Of a stretch of DNA of 64,000 nucleotides, positions 44,729 to 54,683 are shown piece by piece; position 1 is the stretch's first letter, and each line of letters opens with the position of its first letter. This stretch comes from Gemmatimonadota bacterium (GTDB lineage Bacteria; Gemmatimonadota; Gemmatimonadetes; Longimicrobiales; Gaopeijiaceae), in contig JAJEBR010000068.1 in NCBI GenBank assembly GCA_022822445.1, positions 26,436-90,435 of the forward strand, in the 5' to 3' direction. Both the position numbers and the translations under genes were made by a program. Under the pieces are notes generated by a model. The model ran no database searches, was not told the origin of the DNA, and saw nothing but the letters and a program-made list of their open reading frames with translations.

Positions 44729-46156
44729 ATGACCGACCAGAGAATGTTGGAAGATCCCGAGGAGATGCGCCGCTCGGGATACGAAGTGGTCGACGCGATC
44801 GTCGAGCGGTGGGCCAATCTGCGCGACGGACCGGCCTGGCGGGGAGCCACGCGCGACCACCTCGAGCCGCTGTTGCACGGCCCCGCTCCGGAGGAGGGTC
44901 GCGACCTGAAAGACCTGCTGGACACCATCCTCACGGACGTGATGCCCTTCGCCGGGCGGATCGACCACCCGCGCTTTCTGGCCTTCATCCCCTCCAGCCC
45001 GACCTGGGCATCGGTGCTGGCCAGCTTCCTGACCGCCGGGTACAACATCTTCCAGGGCACCTGGCTCGAATCGTCCGGCCCATCCCAGATCGAAGTGACG
45101 GTCCTGGACTGGTTTCGCGAGTGGCTCGGGTATCCGGCAAGCGGCAGCGGCGTCCTCACCAGCGGCGGGTCCGCCGCCAACCTGCTGGCGATCGTCACCG
45201 CCCGCGAGGCAGCCGGGAACCCCGGGCGGGGAACCGTCTACCTGTCCGAGCAGGCGCACGGCTCCGTCGCGCGGGCGGCCCGGGTCGCGGGGATCGATCC
45301 GGAGCGGATCCGGCTGGTGGAGACCGACGAAGCCTGCCGCATTGTCCCGGCCTCGCTGCGAGCGGCCATCGCGCGCGACCGCGCCGCCGGGATGCACCCC
45401 TTCCTGGTCGTCGGGAACGCCGGCACGACCAACACGGGCGCGATCGACCCGCTGGCCGACCTCGCCGAGATCGCCAGCCGGGAGGGCCTCTGGTACCATG
45501 TGGACGCCGCGTACGGGGGATTCGCCATCCTCGACCCCGAGATCCGCCCGCTGATGCGTGGGCTGGAACGCTCCGACAGCACGACCCTCGATCCGCACAA
45601 GTGGTTCTTCCAGCCGTATGAGACGGGCTGTCTGATGGTCCGGGATCCGGTGCTGCTGGAGCGCGCCTTCCGCATCGCCCCCGACTACCTGCAGGACGCC
45701 GCCTGGGGCCCCCGGCACGTCAACTTCTGCGATCGCGGGATCCAGCTCACCCGCATCTTCCGGGCGCTGCGGGTCTGGCTGTCGGTGCAGCGGTACGGTC
45801 TGGCCGCGCACCGTGCGGCGATTTCACGGGCGATTGCGCTGGCCGGAGGCGCCGAATCCCACATCCGGAGGACCCCGGAGCTGGAGCTGCTGGCTCCCCA
45901 GAGCCTGGGAATCGTCTGTTTCCGCTACCGTGGCGGGGGAGCCGTTCCCGAAGGGGAGCTCGACGGCCTCAACCAGCGCATCCAGGACGAAATCGTGAAC
46001 TCGGGCTTCGCCATGATGTCGTCGACGCGCCTGCGGGGCCGCCTGTCGCTGCGGTTCTGCGTGCTGAACGTCCGCACGACCGCGGAGGATCTTGCGCGCA
46101 CGCTGGAGCGCATCGTGTCGGTCGGGCGGCGGCTGGACGGGAGCGGCGGCGGGTGA
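44729..46156 (+). CDS. PLP-dependent aromatic-type amino acid decarboxylase
   Basis: The protein has 475 residues. It is a group II decarboxylase: HPRFLAFIPSSPT, SGGSAANLLAIVTAR, HVDAAYGG and the PLP lysine in DPHKWFFQPYE (Lys about 291). DDC-type enzymes turn aromatic or related amino acids into amines. The substrate is not evident; an amine would suit the amine dehydrogenase-like gene at 13607 only in speculation. It overlaps the CPBP gene by GTGA. Confidence 0.88.
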   Translation: MTDQRMLEDPEEMRRSGYEVVDAIVERWANLRDGPAWRGATRDHLEPLLHGPAPEEGRDLKDLLDTILTDVMPFAGRIDHPRFLAFIPSSPTWASVLASFLTAGYNIFQGTWLESSGPSQIEVTVLDWFREWLGYPASGSGVLTSGGSAANLLAIVTAREAAGNPGRGTVYLSEQAHGSVARAARVAGIDPERIRLVETDEACRIVPASLRAAIARDRAAGMHPFLVVGNAGTTNTGAIDPLADLAEIASREGLWYHVDAAYGGFAILDPEIRPLMRGLERSDSTTLDPHKWFFQPYETGCLMVRDPVLLERAFRIAPDYLQDAAWGPRHVNFCDRGIQLTRIFRALRVWLSVQRYGLAAHRAAISRAIALAGGAESHIRRTPELELLAPQSLGIVCFRYRGGGAVPEGELDGLNQRIQDEIVNSGFAMMSSTRLRGRLSLRFCVLNVRTTAEDLARTLERIVSVGRRLDGSGGG

Positions 46157-47001
46157 GGTGGTGGGGGTGGGCGGTTCTGTGCGCCGGAGCGGCTGTCGTG
46201 TTCGCGGTGTCGGGGCTGGGCGGCCCCCTGTCGTCGCTCGCCGCGGCCGTGTTCCTGGTGGCGTTACCGGGTCTGGCGTTGGCGCAGCGTTCGGTCCAGG
46301 CCACCGAGCTTCAGAGTCACCGCACCGCCGCCTACGCCAGTTCGGCCGTCGCGCTGGTGGTGATGGCCCTGTGGGCGTGGTGGGTGTGGCCGGAAACGGG
46401 GCGTGGCCTGTGGGACTGGCTCTCGTGGCCGGACGCGGGGCGCGGACCGTGGGGCTGGCTCACATGGCCGGATCAGGAAGGCAGCCGGGAAGGCTGGCCC
46501 GTGTGGCCCCGCTCCGCATTCGGCCTGTTCGGCGCGGCCACGATCCTCACGGCAGCCGGCGTCGCCATCTGCTACGGCTTCCGTGCCCTCGGCGACCGGC
46601 GCGGCTGGGAGGAGACGGAGGTGGTCAGGGCCATTATTCCTGCTACGTCCGGCGAACGGGATCTCTTCACCATCCTGTCGATCACGGCGGGAGTCTGTGA
46701 AGAGATCGTCTACCGCGGCTTCCTCCCGCTCTTCCTCATGCCCTGGTTCGGGGACCGCTACCTGCTCGCGGTACTACCGGTGACGGCGGTTTTCGGTATT
46801 CTTCACGCCTACCAGAGCGCTCACGGCATGGTGCGGACGGCGGCGATGGGGCTGGTACTCGCGGCCGGGGTAGCCTGGACCGGGAGCCTTCTGCCCTCGA
46901 TCCTGGCGCATGCGGCGCTCAACCTGCTGATCGGCCTCGTGCTGGCCGATTCGCTGTTGGAGCCAGGGGAACGCAAGGAGAGACGACCCAGATGGAGATA
47001 G
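46153..47001 (+). CDS. CPBP-family intramembrane protease with Trp-rich repeat insertion
   Basis: The protein has 282 residues and several transmembrane helices. The CPBP/Abi motif is EEIVYRGFL, followed by FGILHAYQ and ILAHAALN, the conserved Glu/His set of intramembrane glutamic proteases (Rce1-like). Between helices (about 46390-46500) is a tandem WPxxGRGxWxWLxW repeat not found in the family. The start codon is GTG, overlapping the decarboxylase stop. Confidence 0.85.
   Translation: MRWWGWAVLCAGAAVVFAVSGLGGPLSSLAAAVFLVALPGLALAQRSVQATELQSHRTAAYASSAVALVVMALWAWWVWPETGRGLWDWLSWPDAGRGPWGWLTWPDQEGSREGWPVWPRSAFGLFGAATILTAAGVAICYGFRALGDRRGWEETEVVRAIIPATSGERDLFTILSITAGVCEEIVYRGFLPLFLMPWFGDRYLLAVLPVTAVFGILHAYQSAHGMVRTAAMGLVLAAGVAWTGSLLPSILAHAALNLLIGLVLADSLLEPGERKERRPRWR
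46388..46503 (+). repeat. In-frame Trp-rich tandem repeat in the CPBP gene
   Basis: Three imperfect copies of about 48 bp encode WP-E/D-x-GRGxWxWLxW. Copies share much DNA sequence, which suggests recent slippage-type expansion. Confidence 0.7.
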
Positions 47002-47399
47002 ATCTCGCATTGACCGCCGACGCGGCCACCATCGACGCCGCCGGCAAGCTCAACCTTCTCGGCGTCTTCGATCAGATCAGCGCCGCGCGCTTTCCGGCGC
47101 GGCACGGCCGCCTCACGCTGGTGCTGCGATTCACCGGCGGGGTGGCCGACGCCGGGACGCATCAACTCACGATCAGACTCCTGACCCCATCGGGAAAGGA
47201 GCTCGTGGCCATCCGGGGCGAACTCAACGTGTCGCCCGGACGTGGCAGCATCCAGACGGGGATCCGGGTGCCGCACGTGATCAACATGGACGGTCTCGTC
47301 TTCCAGGAGGCCGGCGTGCACACCTTCGAGATCCTGGTCGACGACCGCCACCAGGCGACGCTGCCGCTGACGATCGTGCGGCAGCAGCCGGTGTCGTGA
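46992..47399 (+). CDS. DUF6941-like conserved protein
   Basis: The protein has 135 residues and overlaps the CPBP end by 10 bp. DLALTADAATIDAAGKLNLLGVFDQI and the beta-rich rest (RLTLVLRF, GVHTFEILVDD) resemble a family of small beta-sandwich proteins, from memory DUF6941, with unknown role. Confidence 0.65.
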   Translation: MEIDLALTADAATIDAAGKLNLLGVFDQISAARFPARHGRLTLVLRFTGGVADAGTHQLTIRLLTPSGKELVAIRGELNVSPGRGSIQTGIRVPHVINMDGLVFQEAGVHTFEILVDDRHQATLPLTIVRQQPVS

Positions 47400-47469
47400 G
47401 GGGCCGGACTCGGAGGGCCGCACTCGGGGGGGGCCGCAGTCCGGGGGTCGCGGTGACGGGGATGCGGCC

Positions 47470-48315
47470 GTGACCGGGAGCGCGGCCGGCCGCGAGGGCA
47501 CCCGTACCGTTCTGCGACTCCGCATCCACCCGGTCAAGGGCGCGCGCGGCAGCGACGTGGACCGGATGGACTTCGACGGGATGGGGCCCCGGTTCGACCG
47601 CCGCTGGATGGTGGTCGGGGCCGACGGCGTCTTCGTCTCCCAGCGCGGCAGGCCCGAACTCGCCACCGTGCAGGCGACGGTTGCCGGTAGGGCATTGGTC
47701 CTCGCAGCGCGGGGCGCGGGCGCGGTGAGCGTGCCGGTCGCGCCGCGGGGGGTAAGGGTGGGGGTGCGGGTGTGGGACTCCGACCTGGAGGTCCGCACGG
47801 TGTCCCCGGACGCCGATGAGTGGCTGACCGCCCTTCTGGGCTCCCCTCATCGGCTGGTGCACATCGGGGACGACGATCTGCGCCCCACGGATCCCGCCTA
47901 TGCGAAGGGCCACCGCGTCGGGTTCGCCGACGGCTACCCGGCGCTCATGGTCACCGACGGGTCGGTGGCTGAACTGGGGAAGCGCGCCGGCCGTCCGATT
48001 CCGGCGGACCGCTTCCGTCCCAACATCATCGTCTCCGGCGACCAACCCCACGAGGAGGACCACTGGCGGCGCTTCACCATCGGCTCGCTCCGTTTCAGCG
48101 GCGTGAAGCTCTGCGCGCGCTGCAAGGTCACGACGACCGACCAGGAGTCGGGGGAGCGCGACCCGGACCGGGAGCCGCTCCGCACACTCGCCCGCTACCG
48201 CCACCTCAAGGACAAGGTCTACTTCGGCGTGAACGTCGTTCATCACGGGACCGGACGGATCCGGACGGGCGACTCGGTAGAGGTGACCGAGCGGGGGTTC
48301 ATCCCCGGCGCGTGA
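47470..48315 (+). CDS. MOSC-domain molybdenum-cofactor protein
   Basis: The protein has 281 residues. The N-terminal beta barrel (LRIHPVKGARGSDVDRMDFDGMGPRFDRRWMVV) and C-terminal MOSC domain (RFRPNIIVSGDQPHEEDHW..GVKLCARCKVTTTDQ) belong to the YcbX/mARC group; a Cys in CARC would hold molybdenum. These proteins reduce N-hydroxylated bases such as hydroxylaminopurines. GTG start. Confidence 0.88.
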   Translation: MTGSAAGREGTRTVLRLRIHPVKGARGSDVDRMDFDGMGPRFDRRWMVVGADGVFVSQRGRPELATVQATVAGRALVLAARGAGAVSVPVAPRGVRVGVRVWDSDLEVRTVSPDADEWLTALLGSPHRLVHIGDDDLRPTDPAYAKGHRVGFADGYPALMVTDGSVAELGKRAGRPIPADRFRPNIIVSGDQPHEEDHWRRFTIGSLRFSGVKLCARCKVTTTDQESGERDPDREPLRTLARYRHLKDKVYFGVNVVHHGTGRIRTGDSVEVTERGFIPGA

Positions 48316-48389
48316 TCGGCGGTCGCCCGTCGCCTGCCCCGAGCGGACCGCTCCCTCCCGGTTTTCCCGGCCGGTTCCCGTGTCCATCC

Positions 48390-48418
48390 CCCCTTTGGGG
48401 ATATATTCTCCCAAGGGG
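48390..48418. promoter_or_regulatory. Imperfect inverted repeat around an A/T-rich -10-like element
   Basis: CCCCTTTGGGGA-TATAT-TCTCCCAAGGGG pairs 10 of 12 positions and surrounds TATATT. It lies 49 bp upstream of the gyrA-like start and could be a control element of that gene. Confidence 0.4.
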
Positions 48419-48466
48419 TCCGATCCATTTTTCGGCACTGGCGAGTCGGAGTCTACGGGGGTGTGA

Positions 48467-50965
48467 ATGGCGGTAGCCCGGATGCGAAATCGAGTTCTTC
48501 CTCGACTCATCGAGGAGGAGATGGCTCATTCGTTCCTCGACTACTCGATGAGCGTCATCGTCCAGCGCGCGCTCCCGGATGTGCGCGACGGACTCAAGCC
48601 CGTCCACAGGCGCATCCTTTTCGCCATGCACGGCCTCGGCCTGCAGCCCAACCGCAACTACAAGAAGAGCGCTTCGGTCGTCGGCGAGGTGCTGGGCAAG
48701 TACCACCCGCACGGTGATTCCGCGGTGTATGACGCGCTGGTCCGCATGGTCCAGGAGTTCTCGCTGCGCTATCCGCTGGTCGACGGACAGGGCAACTTCG
48801 GCTCCATCGACGGCGATTCGGCCGCCGCCTACCGCTACACCGAGGCGCGCCTCTCCACGGTCGCGACCGAACTCCTCGACGAGATCGACAAGGACACGGT
48901 ACACTGGGAGAACAACTTCGACGACCGGCTGAAGGAGCCGACGGTCCTCCCTGCCCGCTTCCCCAATCTGCTGGTGAACGGCAGCACCGGAATCGCGGTC
49001 GGGATGAGCACGAACGTCCCGCCGCACAACCTCGCCGAGGTGGCCGCGGCGCTGCATACGCTGGTCGCCAACCCCGACTGCACCACTGATGAGCTGATGG
49101 AGAAGCTCCCGGGGCCCGATTTCCCCACCGGCGGGTTCATCGTCGGCACCAAGGGGATCCGGAGCATGTACAAGACCGGGCGGGGCCGGATGATGATGCG
49201 GGCGCGGCTGGTCACCGAGTCCCTGCGGGGCGGCCAGAAGCAGATCGTGGTCACCGAGCTCCCGTACTCGGTGTCGAAGGCGCGGATCATCGCCCAGATC
49301 GCGGCGCTCTCACGCAAGGGGGCGATCCCCGAGGTCTCAGACCTGCGCGACGAATCCGACCGCGAGGGCATCCGCCTGGTGCTGGAGCTGAAACGGGGCA
49401 CGGACGTCAAGCGGCTGATGGCGCTGCTCTTCAAGAAGACCCCGCTGCAGAGCACCTTCGGGGCGATCCTGCTCGCGCTGGACGGCGGCAAACAGCCGGG
49501 CGAGTTCACCCTGAAGGACCTGCTGTCCCGCTATCGGGATCACCGCCTGGAGGTGATCCGCCGGCGCTCACGCTTCGACCTGGAGAAGGCCGAGGCCGAG
49601 CTTCACATCACCCTGGGGCTGCTCCTGGCGCTGGCGCACATCGACGACGTCATCGCGACGATCCGGCGCTCCGCGGACCGCGACGACGCCTCCGACCGGC
49701 TACAGCATGCCTTCGGGCTCAGCGACGAGCAGGCCGACGCCATCCTTCGCATGCGACTTGCGAAGCTCACCGCGCTGGAGGGCGACCAGCTCCGCGCACG
49801 GGAGAAGTCGCTGCGCGCCGCCATCGAGGATCTCCGCACGCTCCTGGGCGACGAGGCGCGGCAGCTCGGGGTCATGCTCGAGGAGCTCGACGACGTTGTG
49901 GATCGATTCGCCGACAAGCGACGCACGGTGATCCTGCCCGACAGCGACCGGGCCGACTTCGCCTACGTCGAGACCGGTCAGGCCGACGAGGACGTGGTCG
50001 TGACGCTCTCCCGCCAGGGGTATGCCAAGCGCATTCCCATGCACCTCTACCGGCGGCGGGTCACGACGGGCACTCCGCTGGCGGCGATGGACCGATTCCC
50101 AGGGGACTACCTGGAGCGCGTGCTGGTCGCGCGGACGCAAGGCTGGCTCCTCTGCTTTACCGACCGGGGGCACATCCACTTCCTGCGGGTGGAGGACATC
50201 CCCGAAGGTGCCCTCAGCTCGCGGGGCAGGTCCGTGTGGGCGCTGCTGGGCGCCGACCGGCACGACACCATCGTGGCGATGCGCTCCGTGGACGACCTGG
50301 CCGAGGAGCGATACCTGACCTTTGCCACGCGCCTGGGGCTGATCAAGCGTACGCGGCTTGCGGAGTTCTCAGCCGCTACGAGCGCGGGAATGATCGCCGC
50401 CCGCGTGCGCGATGGCGACGCGATTCTGGATGTCGCCCTTACCGGCGGTGAGGACGAGATCCTGCTCGTGGCGCGGGGCGGCCGCGGGATCCGGTTCCCG
50501 GAAGGGGAGGTGCCGGTGATGGGTCGGCCCGCGCAGGGGGTGAAAGGGATGGCCATGAGGGATCGTGACGAGGTGATCGGGCTCGTGGCCGTCAAACGCG
50601 AAGCATCCGTCCTCCTGGTGACCGAACTCGGCTTTGCGACGCGGACGCCGGTGTCGGACTTTCCGCTGCGAAAGCGCAGCGGCCTCGGTGTGCTGGCGGC
50701 TGCGCTGGACCGCGAGAGTGGGCGTCTGGCGGGGGCCCTGGAAGTCCTCGACGACGACAATGTGATGCTGGTGTCGGCCGGAGGCGGGCTTCTCGCCCTG
50801 GCCGTGGACGACGTCAAACCCAGGCGCCGCAACGCGCGCGGGGACAGGGTTGTCTCGCTCGGCCCGGGGGACCGCATCGTCCAGGTGACGCGCATGCACG
50901 GTGAGGCCGGCGCCGCCGCGGGCGCCGACCAGCTCGACCTCATGGCTCCGACGCACAGTTCATGA
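48467..50965 (+). CDS. Type IIA topoisomerase A subunit (GyrA/ParC-like) lacking a GyrA box
   Basis: The protein has 832 residues. The cleavage domain is complete: [20 protein letters not shown] (Ser85/Asp89 equal the quinolone positions) and the catalytic Tyr124 in YRYTEARLS. The C-terminal domain has propeller blades. The GyrA box (QRRGGKG in E. coli, needed for wrapping and supercoiling) should lie near residue 529 and is replaced by [12 protein letters not shown]. The later RGGRG is in a blade, not the box. Decatenase-type ParC-like or altered gyrase activity is the likely meaning. It is the start of an overlapping three-gene run. Confidence 0.9.
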   Translation: MAVARMRNRVLPRLIEEEMAHSFLDYSMSVIVQRALPDVRDGLKPVHRRILFAMHGLGLQPNRNYKKSASVVGEVLGKYHPHGDSAVYDALVRMVQEFSLRYPLVDGQGNFGSIDGDSAAAYRYTEARLSTVATELLDEIDKDTVHWENNFDDRLKEPTVLPARFPNLLVNGSTGIAVGMSTNVPPHNLAEVAAALHTLVANPDCTTDELMEKLPGPDFPTGGFIVGTKGIRSMYKTGRGRMMMRARLVTESLRGGQKQIVVTELPYSVSKARIIAQIAALSRKGAIPEVSDLRDESDREGIRLVLELKRGTDVKRLMALLFKKTPLQSTFGAILLALDGGKQPGEFTLKDLLSRYRDHRLEVIRRRSRFDLEKAEAELHITLGLLLALAHIDDVIATIRRSADRDDASDRLQHAFGLSDEQADAILRMRLAKLTALEGDQLRAREKSLRAAIEDLRTLLGDEARQLGVMLEELDDVVDRFADKRRTVILPDSDRADFAYVETGQADEDVVVTLSRQGYAKRIPMHLYRRRVTTGTPLAAMDRFPGDYLERVLVARTQGWLLCFTDRGHIHFLRVEDIPEGALSSRGRSVWALLGADRHDTIVAMRSVDDLAEERYLTFATRLGLIKRTRLAEFSAATSAGMIAARVRDGDAILDVALTGGEDEILLVARGGRGIRFPEGEVPVMGRPAQGVKGMAMRDRDEVIGLVAVKREASVLLVTELGFATRTPVSDFPLRKRSGLGVLAAALDRESGRLAGALEVLDDDNVMLVSAGGGLLALAVDDVKPRRRNARGDRVVSLGPGDRIVQVTRMHGEAGAAAGADQLDLMAPTHSS

Positions 50966-52176
50966 AGTTTCTCGTCCTCGGCGGGGGCACCCAGGGCACC
51001 GCCGCCGCCTTCGACCTGCTGAACGTCGCCGCGGTATCGGAGGTCGTGATCGCAGACCTCGCGACCAGCTCGCTGCACTCCTGCCTCCGGCCCCACGCCG
51101 GGCGACGGCTGAGACTGGTCGAGGCGGACGCGTCGGACGAGCCCGGGATGGCGAGGTTGATGGAGGGGATGACGGGTGTTCTCTGCGCGCTTCCGTACTA
51201 CTTCAACCTGCCGATGGCGCGCCTTGCGGTGCGGGCCGGGGTCCACTTCACGGATCTTGGCGGCAATACGGCCATCGTGGAGAGTCAACGCACACTGGAC
51301 GCCCGAGCCCGGGAGCGCGGGGTATCCGTTCTCCCCGACACGGGACTTGCGCCCGGGATGGTGAATGTCTTCGCCCAGGCAGGCATCGACGTGCTGGACA
51401 GCGTCGACGCGGTCAGGCTCCGGGTCGGCGGCCTTCCCCAGCGGCCCAGGCCCCCGCTCAACTACCAGGTCGTCTACTCCCTGGAGGGCATGCTCGACTA
51501 CTACGTCACTCCGGCCACCATTCTGCGCGACGGCCGACCGACGAGCGTGCCCGCACTCTCGGGACTGGAGACGGTCGACTTCCCCGAGCCGGTGGGCCGC
51601 CTCGAGGCCTTCTTCACGGGTGGGGGCACCTCCACGCTGCCCGGCCGCTACGAGGGCCGGATCGACACCCTGGAGTACAAGACGCTGAGGTATCCGGGGC
51701 ACGCGCACATCATGAAGGCAATCCGGGAGCTGGGGCTCCTGAGCGACGAGGACATCGTGTACAACGGCGCGCGCGTGAACCCGCGCCGCTTCTTCATCGA
51801 GCGCGTGACGCCGTTGCTGCGCGGTGACGGTGGCGGTGACATGGTGGTGGTTCGCGTGGACGTGACGGGCCGCCGGGACGGGAAGGAGGCCCATGTTCGT
51901 TACGAGGTCCTGGACCGGCAGGACGCCGCGACGGGCCTCACGGCGATGGCCAGAACCACCGGCTTCTCGCTGTCGCTGACGGCGCTGTTGCAGGCACGCG
52001 GCGAGGTGCGTCCCGGCGTCGGCACACCCGACGAAGTGATGCCGCCGGCCCGGTACATTGAGGAGTTGGCAAGGCGGGAAATACACACGAAGATCAAGGA
52101 GTCGACCGGCCGACCCGCCGGCGGCGATTCCCGGAACACGACGAACAGAGACATTACTCCATGCAATTTCCCCTGA
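50962..52176 (+). CDS. Saccharopine-dehydrogenase-family oxidoreductase
   Basis: The protein has 404 residues; the ATG overlaps the gyrA-like stop. The N-terminal Rossmann fold ([20 protein letters not shown]) is followed by a split catalytic domain ([16 protein letters not shown]). It resembles lysine/saccharopine dehydrogenases; the substrate is unknown. The C-terminal tail continues 15 bp into the next gene. Confidence 0.82.
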   Translation: MKFLVLGGGTQGTAAAFDLLNVAAVSEVVIADLATSSLHSCLRPHAGRRLRLVEADASDEPGMARLMEGMTGVLCALPYYFNLPMARLAVRAGVHFTDLGGNTAIVESQRTLDARARERGVSVLPDTGLAPGMVNVFAQAGIDVLDSVDAVRLRVGGLPQRPRPPLNYQVVYSLEGMLDYYVTPATILRDGRPTSVPALSGLETVDFPEPVGRLEAFFTGGGTSTLPGRYEGRIDTLEYKTLRYPGHAHIMKAIRELGLLSDEDIVYNGARVNPRRFFIERVTPLLRGDGGGDMVVVRVDVTGRRDGKEAHVRYEVLDRQDAATGLTAMARTTGFSLSLTALLQARGEVRPGVGTPDEVMPPARYIEELARREIHTKIKESTGRPAGGDSRNTTNRDITPCNFP

Positions 52177-53270
52177 TCCAGCGACTGCGCGCGGCGGCCG
52201 TCGCCACTCTCGCCTGCACGGCGGGGGCCTGCGAGGCACCCGACAGCGGCGATACCGATAGCGCGAGCCCCGACCCGGCGGGTACGGAGCAGCTTGTCCA
52301 TCCGTCCGAGACGCGCTTCGGCGAGATGAGGCAGCTCACCTTCGCGGGCGAGAACGCGGAAGCCTATTGGGCCTTTGACGGCTCCTCGCTGATCTTCCAG
52401 TCCACCCCGACGCCCGGGGAGGGCTGCGACCAGATCTACACCCTCGATCCCGAGACCGGCGCCACCGAACTCGTCAGCACCGGAGAAGGGCGCACGACCT
52501 GCTCCTATTTCTATCCGGACGGCGACCGCATCCTCTACTCCTCGACCCACCACTTCGACACCGCCTGTCCGGTCCCGCCCGATTTCTCCCAGGGATACGT
52601 CTGGGCGGTCTACCCCAGCTTCGACATCTTCACGGCCGACGCGGACGGCTCCAATCTCCGCCAGCTCACCACCTCGGTCGGCTACGATGCCGAAGCCACC
52701 TTCTCGCCGACGGGGCACCGCATCATCTTCACCTCGCTGCGCGACGGCGATCTCGACCTGTACTCGATGCTCCCGGACGGCTCCGATGTGCGGCGCGTCA
52801 CCACTCGCCTCGGCTACGACGGCGGCGCCTTCTACAGCCCCGACGGCACGAAGATCGTCTGGCGCGCCCACTACCCCGAGACCGAGGAGGAGCGCGAGGA
52901 CTACCTGTCGCTCCTGGCCGAGGGGCTGATCCGGCCCTCCGCCCTCGATATCTACGTGGCCGACGCGGACGGGTCCAACCCACGCCGGATCACCGACAAC
53001 GGCGCCGCCAACTTCGCGCCCTATTGGCACCCGTCCGGCGAGAAAATCATCTTCTCGTCGAACATGGACGACCCGCAGGGACGGGACTTCGAGCTCTACC
53101 TCATCAACGTAGACGGCACGGGACTGGAGCGCGTCACCTTCTCCGAAGGCTTCGACGGCTTCCCCGTCTTCCACCCGGACGGCACGAAGCTGATCTTCGG
53201 ATCGAACCGCAACATGTCCCACGAGGGCAATACGAACCTCTTCCTGGTGGATTGGGTGGACGGGCGCTGA
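52161..53270 (+). CDS. TolB-like PD40 beta-propeller lipoprotein
   Basis: The protein has 369 residues. The N-terminus (AAAVATLACTAGACEAP) is a lipoprotein-like signal. Propeller repeats of PD40 type are clear: DADGSNLRQLTTSVGYDAEATFSPTG, DGTKIVW and DADGSNPRRITDNG. TolB-like propellers bind proteins in the periplasm. Cysteines in GEGCDQ, RTTCSYF and FDTACPV may pair. It overlaps the previous gene by 16 bp. Confidence 0.85.
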   Translation: MQFPLIQRLRAAAVATLACTAGACEAPDSGDTDSASPDPAGTEQLVHPSETRFGEMRQLTFAGENAEAYWAFDGSSLIFQSTPTPGEGCDQIYTLDPETGATELVSTGEGRTTCSYFYPDGDRILYSSTHHFDTACPVPPDFSQGYVWAVYPSFDIFTADADGSNLRQLTTSVGYDAEATFSPTGHRIIFTSLRDGDLDLYSMLPDGSDVRRVTTRLGYDGGAFYSPDGTKIVWRAHYPETEEEREDYLSLLAEGLIRPSALDIYVADADGSNPRRITDNGAANFAPYWHPSGEKIIFSSNMDDPQGRDFELYLINVDGTGLERVTFSEGFDGFPVFHPDGTKLIFGSNRNMSHEGNTNLFLVDWVDGR

Positions 53271-53332
53271 TATCGGCGCTCCCACGCCGACCGACTCGAC
53301 CTCGCCGCCGGGGGGGCTAAAAATGTGATGTT

Positions 53333-53348
53333 GACATTACATAATGTC
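53333..53348. promoter_or_regulatory. Palindrome in a convergent intergenic gap
   Basis: GACATTA-CA-TAATGTC is a perfect 7-bp inverted repeat beside TTGACA. A near copy of the surrounding motif lies at 63759-63773, upstream of another gene. The position between two gene ends is unusual for an operator. Confidence 0.45.
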
Positions 53349-53357
53349 GTGTAAACC

Positions 53358-53966
53358 TTACAGTTCCGCCGGGGACACCGCCTCGAACAGCCTCGTGAGG
53401 ATGCGGTAGGTCAACCCCCAGATCACCCGCCCATCGAGGCGGATGCACGGGAACGGTCGCACCACGCCGCCGTGAGTCCACGAGTAGGTGCCGCGGTTGG
53501 CGGGATCCCGGAGCGCATCGACGGGAAACCAGTGCACCGACGCCACCTCGGCACTGGCCACCCGCGCCGCGGTCCCGGCGTCGACCCGGAAGGCGAAGGG
53601 CCAGATCGAAATGGTCGGGATGCGGACCCCCAGCGGGCGCATCGCCTCGATTCGGCCCAGGAGTGCGCCGTTGGCGATCAGGTCGACCGCCGTCTCTTCC
53701 ATGGTCTCTCGAACGGCCGCGTCCACCAGCCCGGGGTCCGCCGGATCAAGACGCCCGCCCGGGAGCGCCATCTGGCCCGACCACGGATCCCGCCGGGACT
53801 GCGCCCGCTGGATGACCAGCGCGTCGCAGCTGCCGAGCGGCGCATCCGCCACCGGCGGACGCAGCACGACCGCCACCGCCGCGTTCTTCCGGCCGGGGTC
53901 GGGAGACGCGGACTCCGGGTCGCCGAACCGGCCCGCCAGCACCGGCGGCAGCTCAGACAGGTGCAT
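53358..53966 (-). CDS. Nudix hydrolase, CoA-pyrophosphatase type
   Basis: The protein has 202 residues. The Nudix signature GGRLDPADPGLVDAAVRETMEETAVD is recognisable, with Asp for the first Glu and Ala for the last Gly of the strict motif. It is preceded by the long-loop RDPWSGQMALPGG of CoA diphosphatases. It lies 6 bp downstream of queE, in the same direction. Confidence 0.82.
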   Translation of the reverse strand: MHLSELPPVLAGRFGDPESASPDPGRKNAAVAVVLRPPVADAPLGSCDALVIQRAQSRRDPWSGQMALPGGRLDPADPGLVDAAVRETMEETAVDLIANGALLGRIEAMRPLGVRIPTISIWPFAFRVDAGTAARVASAEVASVHWFPVDALRDPANRGTYSWTHGGVVRPFPCIRLDGRVIWGLTYRILTRLFEAVSPAEL

Positions 53967-53972
53967 CGCTCC

Positions 53973-54683
53973 TTACACCCCGGCGCGGTCCGGTCCCCAG
54001 ATGTGCTTGTGCAGCTGGGTCTGGAAGCGCACCGGTAACCCGCTGGCGAGGATCTGCTCCGCAAGCGCTTCAAGTCCGTCGGACCCCCACACCGGCGAGA
54101 CCAGGAGCGCGCCCAGCGAACCCGCGCGGACCCGTTCGTCCAGCCGGCGCTCGCGGATCACGCGGGCCGCCCACTCGAAATCCTCCTGCCCGGCGACTAC
54201 GAACTTGATCTCGTCGCGGTGCGTCAGGTGGTCCAGATTCGACCAGCGGTTGCGGTGCTCCTCACCGGAGCCGGGGCACTTGAGGTCCATGATCTTGTGC
54301 ACACGCGGGTCCAGGACGCCGATGTCGAGCGCGCCCGAAGTCTCCACCAGCACCGTGTAGCCTGCGTCGACGAGCCGTCGGGCCAGGAACGCCGCCCCCG
54401 GCTGAACGAGAGGCTCGCCGCCGGTGATCTCGACGAGGCGGCATCCCCTCTCCTCCACTTCCTGCATCACCTCGTCGAGGGAGAGCCGCTGCCCGCCGTG
54501 GAAGGCGTACGCGGTGTCGCACCAGACGCAGCGCAGCGGACAGCCGGTGAGCCGCACGAAGGTGCAGGGCAGGCCGGCCCAGGTGGATTCACCCTGGATG
54601 GAGTGGAAGATCTCGGTGATGCGAACCGAGGAGACCGCAGCGTTCCCGTCCCGCCGGCCCACCCCGTGCAATTCGCCCTTCAC
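53973..54683 (-). CDS. queE: 7-carboxy-7-deazaguanine synthase
   Basis: The protein has 236 residues from the GTG at 54683, which overlaps the TGA of the upstream gene (GTGA). A radical SAM Cx3Cx2C cluster is in GCPLRCVWCDT, preceded by the family's ITEIFHSIQGESTWAGLPC. FGF-type ends and EITGGEPLVQ fit QueE, which makes 7-carboxy-7-deazaguanine for queuosine and archaeosine-type bases. No queD or intact queC is nearby; a QueC-like fragment lies far off at 26518. Confidence 0.88.
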   Translation of the reverse strand: MKGELHGVGRRDGNAAVSSVRITEIFHSIQGESTWAGLPCTFVRLTGCPLRCVWCDTAYAFHGGQRLSLDEVMQEVEERGCRLVEITGGEPLVQPGAAFLARRLVDAGYTVLVETSGALDIGVLDPRVHKIMDLKCPGSGEEHRNRWSNLDHLTHRDEIKFVVAGQEDFEWAARVIRERRLDERVRAGSLGALLVSPVWGSDGLEALAEQILASGLPVRFQTQLHKHIWGPDRAGV

